From: DASZTV01 sp035548125
Lineage (GTDB): Bacteria; Actinomycetota; Actinomycetes; JAFAQI01
Assembly: GCA_035548125.1 (NCBI GenBank)
Contig: DASZTV010000089.1
Location: 20,187-84,186 of the forward strand
Reading direction: 5' to 3'
Length of the DNA: 64,000 nt
Shown here: positions 40,581-49,853 of the stretch, piece after piece
How the letters are laid out: every line of letters begins with the position of its first letter
Position numbering within the stretch: the stretch's first letter is position 1
Translations under genes and position numbers: made by a program
Notes under the pieces: model-generated
Told to the model about the DNA's origin: nothing
What the model saw: the letters and a program-made list of their open reading frames with translations, nothing else
Databases searched by the model: none

Positions 40581-41366
40581 GTGACCGCGCGGACATCCCC
40601 CCGTGTTCTCGTCCTGGTGGCGACCGCCGCTCTCGGCGTGCCGCTGGTCACCACGTCCCCGGGCGCGGTCGCCGCGTCGCGTCCGGCCGCGACGATCCAT
40701 CCGGCCGGCGAGGTGAACTTCGGCGGCGTCAGCTGCGAGATCGGCGCGGTCATGCGGCAAGGACACACCGTCTACCTCGCCATCCCGGCATCGTGCGGCG
40801 GTATCGACGCGGGCAAGGTGCAGGACGGCTGCGCCGAGCCGATCACGCCGGCGGGCCTCCCGGTGTCGATCGAGGGCGCGAAGCACCGCGGTCATCTCGT
40901 CTACAACTCGTTCACCGCGATGCAGAGTCGCGGCGACGTCAGTCCGAACCGCTGCTACTACAACGACCTCGCGTTGGTGAAGGTCAACCGGCATGACCGG
41001 CATCGGGTGACTGCGACGATCCCCGGAACAGGCGCGCCACGCTCGGTCCTCGCCACGCTGCCCAAGAGCGGGACGTCGTTGAAGTTCGGCGCGAACACGG
41101 CGACGGCCGGAGCGACTCAGCACCAGGGCTGGGTCCTACTCGCCAACACGATGGCGATGCTGAAAACGGCGAACGTCGGTGCGCCCGTGACGATCGGCAA
41201 CAAGCTGGTCGGCATGCTGCTCGTGCTGCCGAAGGGCCCGATACCCATGGTTCCGCTGCTGCAGCAACCCGGCCAGATCTTCAACCTCGCGCGGGCGATC
41301 AAGCAGCTGCACAAGCTGCCGCGGTTCCGCCACGTGCGGTTGGTGCGCGCGGGCGAGCGGATCTAG
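40581..41366 (+). CDS. Secreted protein with degenerate trypsin-like fold
   Basis: 261 residues from GTG 40581, with GGAGGTGAAG as ribosome site. Residues 8-37 form a signal peptide (LVLVATAALGVPLV, ending near AVAA). Later blocks YLAIPASCGG, NDLALVKVN and GAPVTIGNKLVGMLLVLP resemble chymotrypsin-type His, Asp and Ser regions, but the His is not in an AAHC motif and the GDSGG serine motif is replaced. It is thus probably a non-enzymatic relative. It is inserted head-on between pafA and prcA and overlaps the prcA stop by 4 bases. Confidence 0.6.
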   Translation: MTARTSPRVLVLVATAALGVPLVTTSPGAVAASRPAATIHPAGEVNFGGVSCEIGAVMRQGHTVYLAIPASCGGIDAGKVQDGCAEPITPAGLPVSIEGAKHRGHLVYNSFTAMQSRGDVSPNRCYYNDLALVKVNRHDRHRVTATIPGTGAPRSVLATLPKSGTSLKFGANTATAGATQHQGWVLLANTMAMLKTANVGAPVTIGNKLVGMLLVLPKGPIPMVPLLQQPGQIFNLARAIKQLHKLPRFRHVRLVRAGERI

Positions 41367-42058
41367 CCAGCGAGCGTCTGCGCCACCGCGGTGTCGCTGA
41401 GCCGCCGGAAGGTACGACGCGGCCGGCTCCGGTCGAGGATCGCGACCTCGAGCGCATCGGCAGCGATCTCCCGCGGCTCGCCGTCCGCCGCTGCGAGCGT
41501 CTGTACGGCGAGGCGCAGCGCCGCACCGAGATCCATGTCGTCGCTTCGGCCTTCGCGCAGCGCCGTACCGATCTCGTCGGCCGACGCGCCCATCACGACC
41601 ACGCCTTCCTCATCGGCGACGCTTCCGTCGTAGGTCAGCCGGTAGAGCTGGTCGCCGGCGGGGGTCTCCCCCACCTCCGCGACGGTGAGCTCCACCTCGA
41701 ACGGCTTCTCGCCGCCGCTGGAGAAGATCGTGCCGAGGATCTGGGCGTAGGTGTTGGCGAGGGCGCGTCCGGTCACGTCGCGCCGGTCGTAGGAGTAGCC
41801 GCGCAGGTCGGCCATGCGTACGCCCGCCACCCGCAGGTTCTCGAACTCGTTGTACTTGCCGACCGCCGCGAAGCCGATGCGGTCGTAGATCTCGGAGATC
41901 TTGTGCAGCGCGCTCGACGGGTTCTCCGTGACGAACAAGATGCCGCCGGCGTAGCTCATCACCAGGACGGCACGACCGCGGGCGATGCCCTTGCGCGCGT
42001 AGTCGGCGCGGTCCTTCATCACCTGCTCGGGTGAGACGTAGCCGAAGGGCATCGTCAT
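41363..42058 (-). CDS. prcA: Proteasome alpha subunit
   Basis: 231 residues. FGYVSPEQVMKDRADYARKGI is the N-terminal gate helix, followed by KYNEFENLRVAGVRMADLRG and SYDRRDVTGRAL. Alpha rings cap the beta rings of the 20S proteasome and dock Mpa/Arc. The start is at ATG 42058, or two codons further in at 42052. It is 24 bases downstream of prcB. Confidence 0.96.
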   Translation of the reverse strand: MTMPFGYVSPEQVMKDRADYARKGIARGRAVLVMSYAGGILFVTENPSSALHKISEIYDRIGFAAVGKYNEFENLRVAGVRMADLRGYSYDRRDVTGRALANTYAQILGTIFSSGGEKPFEVELTVAEVGETPAGDQLYRLTYDGSVADEEGVVVMGASADEIGTALREGRSDDMDLGAALRLAVQTLAAADGEPREIAADALEVAILDRSRPRRTFRRLSDTAVAQTLAG

Positions 42059-42082
42059 CGCTGGTGGCAGTCCTTCCTGGCT

Positions 42083-42937
42083 CTAGTGAAGCGGCGCTTG
42101 CGGGCCGCCGGGGTTGCTCATCCGCTCCGCGACGACCTGCTCTGTGATGGTGGCGACGTCAGCGTCGTCGAGCTTGCGGAAGCCGTCGGCGGTGACCGCG
42201 GTGATCACCGGGAAGATCCGGCGGGTGAGGTCCGGCCCGCCGGTGGCCGAGTCCTCGTCGGCGGCGTCGTACAACGCCTGGACACAGGCGAGGATCGCGT
42301 CGGCCTCGGTGAAGTCGTCGCGATAGAGCTTCTTGAGGGCGCCGCGGGCGAACACGCTCCCCGAGCCGACCGAGTGGAACGCCCGCTCCTCGTACCGACC
42401 ACCTGTCACGTCGTAGGAGAAGATCCGGCCGGCCTTCTCGGGGCTTTCGGCCTCCAGGTCGTAGCCGGCGAACAGCGGTACGACGGCGAGGCCCTGCATC
42501 GCCATCGGCAGGTTGTTGCGGATCAGCAGCGAGAGCCGGTTGGCCTTCCCCTCCAGGCTCAGCGTGACGCCCTCGAGCTTCTCGTAGTGCTCGAGCTCGA
42601 CCTGGAACAACCGCACCAGCTCGATGGCGACCCCGGCGGTCCCTGCGATCCCGACGGCTGAGAACTCGTCGGCCTGGAAGACCTTCTCCATGTCGCGCTG
42701 GGCGATGAGGTTGCCCATCGTCGCGCGACGGTCGCCGGCGAGGATCACGCCGCCGGTGTGAGCGACCGCAACGATCGTCGTGCCATGCGGCGCGTCGATC
42801 GGGGTCGCACCCGCCATCACCTGGGCGCGCTTGCCGGGCAGCAAGTCGGGCGCGTGGCTGGACAGGAAGTCGCTGAACGACGAGGAACCCGGCTGAAAGA
42901 ACGCTGCGGGAAGCGTCGTGCCATCGGAGAGATCCAC
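42083..42937 (-). CDS. prcB: Proteasome beta subunit
   Basis: 284 residues. A propeptide of about 52 residues precedes the mature N-terminus: the active-site Thr is in PHGTTIVAVAHTGGVILAGD. The catalytic Lys/Asp surroundings (DRRATMGN) are present. It degrades pupylated substrates after autocatalytic maturation. It lies 22 bases after the small reading frame that follows pup. Confidence 0.96.
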   Translation of the reverse strand: MDLSDGTTLPAAFFQPGSSSFSDFLSSHAPDLLPGKRAQVMAGATPIDAPHGTTIVAVAHTGGVILAGDRRATMGNLIAQRDMEKVFQADEFSAVGIAGTAGVAIELVRLFQVELEHYEKLEGVTLSLEGKANRLSLLIRNNLPMAMQGLAVVPLFAGYDLEAESPEKAGRIFSYDVTGGRYEERAFHSVGSGSVFARGALKKLYRDDFTEADAILACVQALYDAADEDSATGGPDLTRRIFPVITAVTADGFRKLDDADVATITEQVVAERMSNPGGPQAPLH

Positions 42938-42959
42938 CCGCCTACCCTGTCACGACTTG

Positions 42960-43070
42960 CTAGGCGGCGGAGTGCTGACCCGCGTACTCGATCACAACAC
43001 CGATGCCGTAACGGTCGCGAAGGTGAAACTCGCGGGTGCTGCTCGGAGAATTTTGCGAATAGTTACTCAC
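42960..43070 (-). CDS. Short 36-residue reading frame coupled to pup
   Basis: GTG at 43070 overlaps the pup stop (GTGA) and the frame ends TAG at 42960, 22 bases before prcB. The peptide starts MSNYSQNSPSSTREF and includes RYGIGVVIEYAG; no membrane segment or known family. Overlap and tight packing between two proteasome genes suggest translation, but a frame this short could be chance. Confidence 0.4.
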   Translation of the reverse strand: MSNYSQNSPSSTREFHLRDRYGIGVVIEYAGQHSAA

Positions 43071-43276
43071 TGGCCCCCCTTCTGTACGTAGCCGCGCACA
43101 AAGTCCTCGGCATTCGCCTCTAAAACCGAGTCGATTTCGTCGAGGATGTCGTCGACATCGTCAGAAAGTTCGGCCTGGCGCTCCTGCACGTCCGAGGTGT
43201 CGAGGTCTTCGACCTCCTCGACCTCTTCGCTCTGGCGCGACGCGCGCTTCTGACCGCCTTCATCACGGGTCGCCAT
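43067..43276 (-). CDS. pup: Prokaryotic ubiquitin-like protein Pup
   Basis: 69 residues, acidic and mostly disordered. The C-terminus ends VQKGGQ; Gln must be deamidated by Dop before ligation. The helical Mpa-binding part ELSDDVDDILDEIDSVLE is present. It tags proteins for the proteasome. It sits between dop and the short reading frame before prcB. Confidence 0.97.
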   Translation of the reverse strand: MATRDEGGQKRASRQSEEVEEVEDLDTSDVQERQAELSDDVDDILDEIDSVLEANAEDFVRGYVQKGGQ

Positions 43277-43366
43277 CAGATGCCTCCTGTCGCGCGGAAC
43301 GCGCCTGCGCAGAGTGTGGTGCTGGTGATCTCAAAGTTACTCGCCGGCACCGACGAAGAAGCGCAC

Positions 43367-44902
43367 CTAGTGCGACGTGCCGGCGATCTCGTCGACCAGC
43401 TGGGCGGCGGTCTCGCAGCGCGCCAGCAGGCTCTCGACGTGGGCCTTCGTCCCGCGCAGCGGTTCGAGCATCGGGACCCGCTGCAGCGAGTCGCGACCGA
43501 CATCGAAGATCACCGAGTCCCAGGAAGCCGCGGCGACGTCGGCGCCGTACTTCGACAGGCACCGGCCCCGGAAGTAGGCCCGGGTGTCCGTCGGAGGCTC
43601 GACGATTGCACGGTCGATCTCCTCGTCGGAGACCAGGCGTCGCATCCGGCCTCGCGCGACCAGCCGGTTGTAGAGGCCCTTGTCCGGCCGGACGTCGCTG
43701 TACTGCAGGTCGACCAGGTGGAGCTTGGGAGCGCTCCAGTCGAGCCCCTCCCGGTCGCGGTAGCCCTCGAGCAGCGACAACTTCGCGACCCAGTCCAGCT
43801 CGCCCGACAGCGACATCGGGTCGTCGGCGAGCTTGCCGAGCACCGCCTCCCACTCCGCGAGCACCTCAACCGTGTCTGCGTCGACGTCCGAGCCGTAGCG
43901 CGACTCGACGAACTTCCGTGCCTGCTCGAGGAAGTCCATCTGTACCTGCAGCGCGGTCGCCGTCCGGCCGTCGCGCAGCTTCACCGTCTGCTTGAGCGAG
44001 GAGTCGTGAGAGATCGCCCGCAACGACGCCACCGGCATGTCGATGCCGAGGTCCACCCCGCTGTCGGTGAACCACCCCTCCTCGATCATCGACAGCACGA
44101 GTGAGGTGGTGCCGATCTTCAGGTAGTTGGACAGCTCGCTCATGTTGGCGTCGCCGATGATCACGTGCAGCCGGCGGTAGAGCTCCGGGTCGGCGTGGGG
44201 CTCGTCGCGCGTGTTGATGATCGGACGCTTCAGCGTGGTCTCCAGGCCCACCTCGACCTCGAAGAAGTCGGCGCGCTGGGAGATCTGGAAGCCGTGCGCG
44301 TGCCCGTCCTGCCCGATACCGACCCGCCCCGCGCCGCACACGACCTGTCGCGTCACGAAGAACGGCGTCAGGTGGCGAACGATGTCCGCGAACGGCGTCG
44401 AGCGCTTCATCAGGTAGTTCTCATGGGCACCGTACGACGCGCCCTTGTTGTCGGTGTTGTTCTTGTAGAGCTGGATCAGCCCGGTCCCGGGGACCCGCGC
44501 GGCGTAGTCCGCGGCGCGCGCCATCACCCGCTCCCCCGCCTTGTCCCAGATCACCGCGTCGCGCGGGTTGGTCACCTCGGGGCAGGAGAACTCCGGGTGT
44601 GCGTGGTCGACGTAGAGCCGTGCCCCGTTGGTGAGGATCACGTTGGCGAGACCGACCTCGTCATCCGGCAGCACGTCGGGTTCCCGCGAGCCCGGCTGCC
44701 CGACGTCGAACCCGCGGGCGTCGCGCAGCGGCGACTCCTCCTCGAAGTCCCACCGCGGACTACGGTCGCGACTGCGTCCGGTCGTGGCGTTGAGGTAGGC
44801 GTTGACGATCTGGCTCGAGGCCAGCATGTGGTTCGCCGTGCTCTGCCCGGGCACCGCGATGCCGTACTCGGTCTCCGTGCCCATGACACGCCGGACCGCC
44901 AT
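43367..44902 (-). CDS. dop: Pup deamidase/depupylase Dop
   Basis: 511 residues. RRVMGTETEYGIAVPGQ opens it; a long insert (about residues 40-65, RSRDRSPRWDFEEESPL) marks the Dop loop, absent from PafA. Other GS-like blocks: ILTNGARLYVDHAHPEFS, NTDNKGASYGAHENYLM. It converts Pup-Gln to Pup-Glu and removes Pup from substrates. It lies 90 bases upstream of pup, same operon. Confidence 0.95.
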   Translation of the reverse strand: MAVRRVMGTETEYGIAVPGQSTANHMLASSQIVNAYLNATTGRSRDRSPRWDFEEESPLRDARGFDVGQPGSREPDVLPDDEVGLANVILTNGARLYVDHAHPEFSCPEVTNPRDAVIWDKAGERVMARAADYAARVPGTGLIQLYKNNTDNKGASYGAHENYLMKRSTPFADIVRHLTPFFVTRQVVCGAGRVGIGQDGHAHGFQISQRADFFEVEVGLETTLKRPIINTRDEPHADPELYRRLHVIIGDANMSELSNYLKIGTTSLVLSMIEEGWFTDSGVDLGIDMPVASLRAISHDSSLKQTVKLRDGRTATALQVQMDFLEQARKFVESRYGSDVDADTVEVLAEWEAVLGKLADDPMSLSGELDWVAKLSLLEGYRDREGLDWSAPKLHLVDLQYSDVRPDKGLYNRLVARGRMRRLVSDEEIDRAIVEPPTDTRAYFRGRCLSKYGADVAAASWDSVIFDVGRDSLQRVPMLEPLRGTKAHVESLLARCETAAQLVDEIAGTSH

Positions 44903-44961
44903 ACCAAAAGGCTAGCCGCGGATCCAGCCGGGAGCCGGTTCCGCCGTGGGCCCGGCCCCGG

Positions 44962-46731
44962 CTAGAGGTACTGGCCGGTGTTGGCGACGGTATCGATGGA
45001 GCGCCCGGACTCGTCGCCCTGCTTTCCGGTGACGAGGGTGCGGATGTAGACGATCCGCTCGCCCTTCTTGCCCGAGATCCGCGCCCAGTCGTCCGGGTTC
45101 GTCGTGTTGGGGAGGTCCTCGTTCTCCTTGAACTCGTCCACGCACGCGGACAGCAGATGGCTGATCCGCAGCCCCTTCTGCCCGAAGTCCAGGAAGTCCT
45201 TGATGGCCATCTTCTTGGCCCGCGCGACGATGTTCTCGATCATCGCGCCCGAGTTGAAGTCGCGGAAGTACAGGACTTCCTTGTCGCCGTTCGCGTAGGT
45301 GACCTCGAGGAAACGGTTGTCGTCGCTCTCGGAGTACATCCGCTCGACGGTGCGCTGGATCATCGCCTCGATCGTCGCCTCGCGTGAGCCGCCGTGCTCC
45401 GACAAGTCGTCCGCATGCAGCGGCAGCTCGGCCACGAGGTACTTCGAGAAGATGTCGCGCGCTGCTTCGGCGTCCGGCCGCTCGATCTTGATCTTCACGT
45501 CGAGCCGGCCGGGCCGCAGGATCGCGGGGTCGATCATGTCCTCGCGGTTGGACGCGCCGATCACGATGACGTTCTCGAGGCCCTCGACGCCGTCGATCTC
45601 GCTGAGCAGCTGCGGCACGATCGTGTTCTCCACGTCGGAAGAGACTCCGGAGCCGCGAGTACGGAAGATCGAGTCCATCTCGTCGAAGAACACGATGACG
45701 GGGGTGCCCTCACTGGCCTTCTCACGGGCCCGCTGGAACACCAGGCGAATGTGTCGCTCGGTCTCTCCGACGTACTTGTTGAGCAGCTCCGGGCCCTTGA
45801 TGTTGAGGAAGTAGGACCGGCCCTCGCCCTTCCCTGCGGCCGCGACCTTCTTGGCCAGGGAGTTCGCGACCGCCTTCGCGATCAGCGTCTTGCCGCAGCC
45901 GGGCGGGCCGTAGAGCAGGATCCCCTTCGGCGGGCGCAGCTGGTGCTCGACGAACAGGTCCTTGTGCAGGAACGGAAGCTCGACCGCGTCTCGGATCATC
46001 TCGATCTGGTCGCGCAGGCCGCCGATGTCCTCGTAGTTGAGGTCCGGGACCTCCTCGAGGACGAGCTCTTCGACCTCGGACTTCGGGATCCGTTCGTACG
46101 CGTAGCCCGAGCGGCTCTCGAGCAGCAGCGAGTCACCCGGCCGCAGCGGAACGTCGTGCAGCGAGTCGGCCAGCATCACGACGCGCTCTTCGTCGGTGTG
46201 TCCGATCACCAGCGCGCGGTCGCCGCCCTCGAGCAGCTCCTTGAGCATCACGATGTCGCCCTGGCGCTCGAACGAAAGCGCTTCGACGACGTTGAGCGCC
46301 TCGTTGAGCATGACCTCCTGGCCACGCCTGAGGTCGTCCAGCTCGATCGTCGGCGACACGGCGACACGCAGCTTCCTCCCGCCGGTGAAGATGTCGACGG
46401 TGCCGTCGTCGTGCGTGGCGAGGAAGTAGCCGTAGCCCGACGGCGGCTGCGCCAGCCGGTCGACCTCCTCCTTGAGCGCGACGATCTGCTCGCGAGCCTC
46501 CTTGAGCGTCGCAACAAGTCGCTCGTTACGGCCGAGGGCGCTCGCCAGCTCGGCCTGCATCTGAGCGAGCCGGTCCTCGACACCCGACCCGCCGCGTGGG
46601 GCGGTCGTCAACCGGCGCCGCAGATTGGCGATCTCGGCCTCCAGGTAGGCGACCTGGTCGACCAGCTCCTCGGGCCGCGCCTCCGATCGCGCGGCGCGTG
46701 CCTCCGCGTCTTCCCGTCCCGGCACGGCCAC
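44962..46731 (-). CDS. mpa: Proteasome-activating AAA ATPase (Mpa/ARC)
   Basis: 589 residues. An N-terminal coiled coil (DQVAYLEAEIANLRRRL region) binds Pup; OB domains follow; the AAA module has LYGPPGCGKTLIAKAV and VFFDEMDSIFRTRG. The end TVANTGQYL is a HbYX-type docking tail. It unfolds pupylated proteins and feeds PrcBA. Typical family length. Confidence 0.96.
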   Translation of the reverse strand: MAVPGREDAEARAARSEARPEELVDQVAYLEAEIANLRRRLTTAPRGGSGVEDRLAQMQAELASALGRNERLVATLKEAREQIVALKEEVDRLAQPPSGYGYFLATHDDGTVDIFTGGRKLRVAVSPTIELDDLRRGQEVMLNEALNVVEALSFERQGDIVMLKELLEGGDRALVIGHTDEERVVMLADSLHDVPLRPGDSLLLESRSGYAYERIPKSEVEELVLEEVPDLNYEDIGGLRDQIEMIRDAVELPFLHKDLFVEHQLRPPKGILLYGPPGCGKTLIAKAVANSLAKKVAAAGKGEGRSYFLNIKGPELLNKYVGETERHIRLVFQRAREKASEGTPVIVFFDEMDSIFRTRGSGVSSDVENTIVPQLLSEIDGVEGLENVIVIGASNREDMIDPAILRPGRLDVKIKIERPDAEAARDIFSKYLVAELPLHADDLSEHGGSREATIEAMIQRTVERMYSESDDNRFLEVTYANGDKEVLYFRDFNSGAMIENIVARAKKMAIKDFLDFGQKGLRISHLLSACVDEFKENEDLPNTTNPDDWARISGKKGERIVYIRTLVTGKQGDESGRSIDTVANTGQYL

Positions 46732-46860
46732 CTCCTCGGTTGCCCTAGTTCGTCCGCTAGTTGGACCCTATATCTGAGCAGAACGCCAGCCCGGCCCATT
46801 TGTCGTGTTCACCGTTGATAACGATTGAGCGGCGCTGACAGTTGACGTGCTCGCCACGAC

Positions 46861-47748
46861 TCAGCCCGAGCCGGACTCGGGGTGCGCGCCCTTCGACGGT
46901 CGGCGCCGACGCGCGGGCGGCACGGTCCCGGGAGCGAGCCGCCGGGCTGTGACGAGGAAGCCGGTGTGGCCCACCATCCGGTGTTCCGGTCGTACCGCAA
47001 GGCCGTCGACGTGCCACCCGCGCACCATCGTCTCCCAGGAGGCCGGCTCGGCGAAGAACCCTGCCGCGCGCAGCTGCTCCACGGTTGCGGACAGCTGGGT
47101 GGTGGTCGCGACGTAGGCGCACACGACTCCGCCGGGGACGAGGAGGCGCGCTGCCACATCGACGACCTCCCACGGCGCGAGCATGTCGAGGACCACTCGG
47201 TCGGCGACCGCGTCACCCTCGGCCTCGGCAAGATCGCCGACGATGAGGTTCCACTGCCCCTGCGGGCCGCCCAGGAAACGCTCGACGTTCGCCCTGGCAA
47301 CCTCGGCGAAGTCGGCCCGGCGTTCGTACGACGTCAACTGCCCGTCCGCGCCGATCGCCCGCAGCAGGCTGCAGCTGAGCGCCCCGGAGCCGGCCCCCGC
47401 CTCGACGACCCGGGCACCGGGGAAGATGTCGGCCATCGCGACGATCTGGGCCGCGTCCTTCGGGTAGACGATGGTCGCGCCCCGCGGCATCGACAGGACG
47501 AAGTCGCTGAGCAGCGGTCGCAGCGCGAGGTAGGCGGTGCCGCCGGCCGAGGTGACGACAACTCCCTCCGGCTGCCCGATCAGATCGTCGTGCGGGATGA
47601 CGCCGCGATGCGTGTGGAACTCCTTGCCCGCAACTAGTTCGATGGTGTGCATCCGCCCCTTGGGATCGGTGAGCTGCACCAGGTCCCCCGCGCGGAGCGG
47701 ACCCCGCCCGCGTGCCTTCCCGGTCATCTGTATCTGTCTAGCGGACAC
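46861..47748 (-). CDS. trmI: tRNA (adenine-N1)-methyltransferase TrmI
   Basis: 295 residues. An N-terminal beta domain and a methyltransferase core with VVEAGAGSGALSCSLL and the substrate-binding IVGDLAE region. It methylates A58 of tRNA using SAM. Its start overlaps the S2P gene stop by 11 bases. Also present next to mpa in mycobacteria. Confidence 0.9.
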   Translation of the reverse strand: MSARQIQMTGKARGRGPLRAGDLVQLTDPKGRMHTIELVAGKEFHTHRGVIPHDDLIGQPEGVVVTSAGGTAYLALRPLLSDFVLSMPRGATIVYPKDAAQIVAMADIFPGARVVEAGAGSGALSCSLLRAIGADGQLTSYERRADFAEVARANVERFLGGPQGQWNLIVGDLAEAEGDAVADRVVLDMLAPWEVVDVAARLLVPGGVVCAYVATTTQLSATVEQLRAAGFFAEPASWETMVRGWHVDGLAVRPEHRMVGHTGFLVTARRLAPGTVPPARRRRPSKGAHPESGSG

Positions 47749-48883
47749 CGGCGGCGCGCAACACCGCGATCAGGTCGGTCCGCGCGAGCACGCCTTGCAA
47801 CGTGCCGTCAGCGCCGGCGACCAGGTACTCCGTTGCCGGCGTCTGCTGCACCGCCGTCATGAGGTCCTCGCCACTCAGCGCGGTGGACAGGACCAGGCCC
47901 GCCTCGACCGGTCGGGCGAGGTCGCTGACCGACATCCACGGCTGCCGCTCCGCAGGGGTGGCCTGGACGGCAGCTTCGGAGACGATCCCCGACCACCGGT
48001 CGCGCCCGTCGACCACCACCAGCGCGCGGGCGCCCATCGCGCGCGCCCGGCGGACCGCCTCGGCGAGCGGTAGCTGCGCCTCGACGGTGAGGGCGGGCCG
48101 CACCAGCTGGGACATTTCGAGCCGCGGTATCGCGGTCCCGACTCGCGCCTGCGCGATCGACAGTGATGCGTTGACCCAGATGAAGAACGCCACCATGAGC
48201 AGATAGATGGTGCTCACATCAGCGTTCGCCGAGTCCCACATCGGAGCGAAGATCGCCGTCACCGCGCATGCCACGGAGACGCCGCGTCCCACCCAGCCCG
48301 CGATCAGCAGACCGCGCAGCTTGTCGCCTGTCACGTGCCACAAGAACGCGCGCAGCAGCCGGCCGCCGTCCAGCGGCATGCCCGGAAGCAGGTTGAACGC
48401 CGCCACCACGCCGTTGATGGTCGCCGTCGAGTTCGCGAGCAGCCAGCCGATGGAGTGGTCCGGCATTGCGCCGCCGACGGCGGCGGCGACGCCGGCGCAC
48501 AGGACCGACGTGAGCGGCCCGACCGCTGCGACCAGGTACTCACGGGCAGGCGTCTGAGGCTCGTCGAGGACCTCGGAGGAGGCGCCGAGCAGCTGAAGTA
48601 CCACCCGGCCGACGCGAAGGTTCAGCGCCTTCGCCACCAGGACGTGACTCGCCTCGTGCGCCAGCACGGCGGCGTAGACCAGCACGATCAAGGCGAAGGC
48701 GACGAGATAGCTGCCCGCCGTACTCACGTCGATGCTGTCCCGGACGACGCTCGGGCCGAGCAGGGTTCCGAGCAGCACGAGCAGGATCCAGGCCGGCGAG
48801 ACAACCAGCGGGACGCCGAAGATCGTCCCTGCCGGTATCCCCGCCACCAGCCGCGACGGCGGCTGAGGCGGCTGCTCTGCCAC
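47738..48883 (-). CDS. Site-2 protease family membrane metalloprotease with CBS domains
   Basis: 381 residues from GTG 48883 with GGAGGA upstream. Six or so membrane helices; zinc ligands HEASH in VLAHEASHVLVAK and Asp in LLPGMPLDGGRLLRA. A CBS pair follows (residues about 260-380), which may sense adenine nucleotides. Active M50-type enzymes cut regulators within the membrane. Unlike the S2P-like protein at 1826, all catalytic residues are here. Confidence 0.88.
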   Translation of the reverse strand: MAEQPPQPPSRLVAGIPAGTIFGVPLVVSPAWILLVLLGTLLGPSVVRDSIDVSTAGSYLVAFALIVLVYAAVLAHEASHVLVAKALNLRVGRVVLQLLGASSEVLDEPQTPAREYLVAAVGPLTSVLCAGVAAAVGGAMPDHSIGWLLANSTATINGVVAAFNLLPGMPLDGGRLLRAFLWHVTGDKLRGLLIAGWVGRGVSVACAVTAIFAPMWDSANADVSTIYLLMVAFFIWVNASLSIAQARVGTAIPRLEMSQLVRPALTVEAQLPLAEAVRRARAMGARALVVVDGRDRWSGIVSEAAVQATPAERQPWMSVSDLARPVEAGLVLSTALSGEDLMTAVQQTPATEYLVAGADGTLQGVLARTDLIAVLRAAGVR

Positions 48884-49037
48884 GCGTCCTCCACCAGGCC
48901 CGCCGCCCGCCTTCGGGACGGCGTTGCCGGTCCGTCCATCGTAGGCGCGGGCACCTGAGCCGCCTTCATGTTTCTCCAGCGGCCGAATCCCCGCGCGTCT
49001 GCAGATTTCGTCGGACCCGAGGTCTACCGTCCCTCCC

Positions 49038-49853
49038 ATGTCGGAAGAGCACGAGTGGTCGCTGTCCCCCTCGCGTGCGTTGGACTTCAAGAACTGCGCG
49101 CTGCTCTACCGATTCCGCGTCATCGACCGGCTCCCCGAGCCGCCGAGTCTGGACGCCGCCCGCGGCACCGTGATTCACGGCGTGCTCGAGCGGATCTTCG
49201 ACCTGCCTGCCATCGACCGCACGATCGCTGCCGCCTGCGCGGACGTCGAGCCCGGCTGGCGGAGCTTGCTGGACGAGGACGAGCAGCTGGCTGCCCTGGT
49301 CGAGCAGGAACCGGGCGGGCTGCGCGAGCTCGTCGCCTCGACGCAGAAGCTGCTCGACAGCTATTTCGCCCTCGAGGATCCACAGCGACTGGAGCCCGCC
49401 GAGCGCGAGGTGCTGGTGGAGACGACACTGCCGACCGGGCTTCATCTCAAGGGCTTCATCGACCGGCTCGACCGTGCGGCATCGGGCGACCTTCGGGTGG
49501 TCGACTACAAGAGCGGCAAGTCCCCGAGCGAGCTGTTCGAGGGCAAGGCGCTGTTCCAGCTCCGGTTCTACGCGTTGGTGCTCTGGCGCACCACCGGCGT
49601 GTTGCCCCGCCAGCTGCGCCTCTACTACCTGGCCGACCGCGAGATCCTCGACTACACCCCGGACACGGCGGACCTCGAGTCGCTGGAGCGCCAGCTCGAC
49701 GCGATCGGAGCCGCGATCGAGAAGGCGCGCGCGACCGGAGACTGGCGCCACAAGCCCAGCAAGCTCTGCGCGTGGTGCTCGTTCCAGTCGCTCTGCCCGG
49801 AGTTCGGCGGGGTGCCCCCCGAGCTGCCGGCAGAGGTGCGGCTAACCGCCTAG
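49038..49853 (+). CDS. RecB-family exonuclease-like protein with Fe-S cysteines
   Basis: 271 residues. PD-(D/E)XK nuclease motifs: RGTVIHGVLERIF, GFIDRLDRAASGDLRVVDYKSGK and QLRFYALVLW. One Cys near residue 20 and the C-terminal CAWCSFQSLCPEF would bind a 4Fe-4S cluster as in AddB and CRISPR Cas4. It is the Rv2119-like gene near mpa-trmI and is divergent to the S2P gene. Likely a DNA repair nuclease; target unknown. Confidence 0.87.
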   Translation: MSEEHEWSLSPSRALDFKNCALLYRFRVIDRLPEPPSLDAARGTVIHGVLERIFDLPAIDRTIAAACADVEPGWRSLLDEDEQLAALVEQEPGGLRELVASTQKLLDSYFALEDPQRLEPAEREVLVETTLPTGLHLKGFIDRLDRAASGDLRVVDYKSGKSPSELFEGKALFQLRFYALVLWRTTGVLPRQLRLYYLADREILDYTPDTADLESLERQLDAIGAAIEKARATGDWRHKPSKLCAWCSFQSLCPEFGGVPPELPAEVRLTA

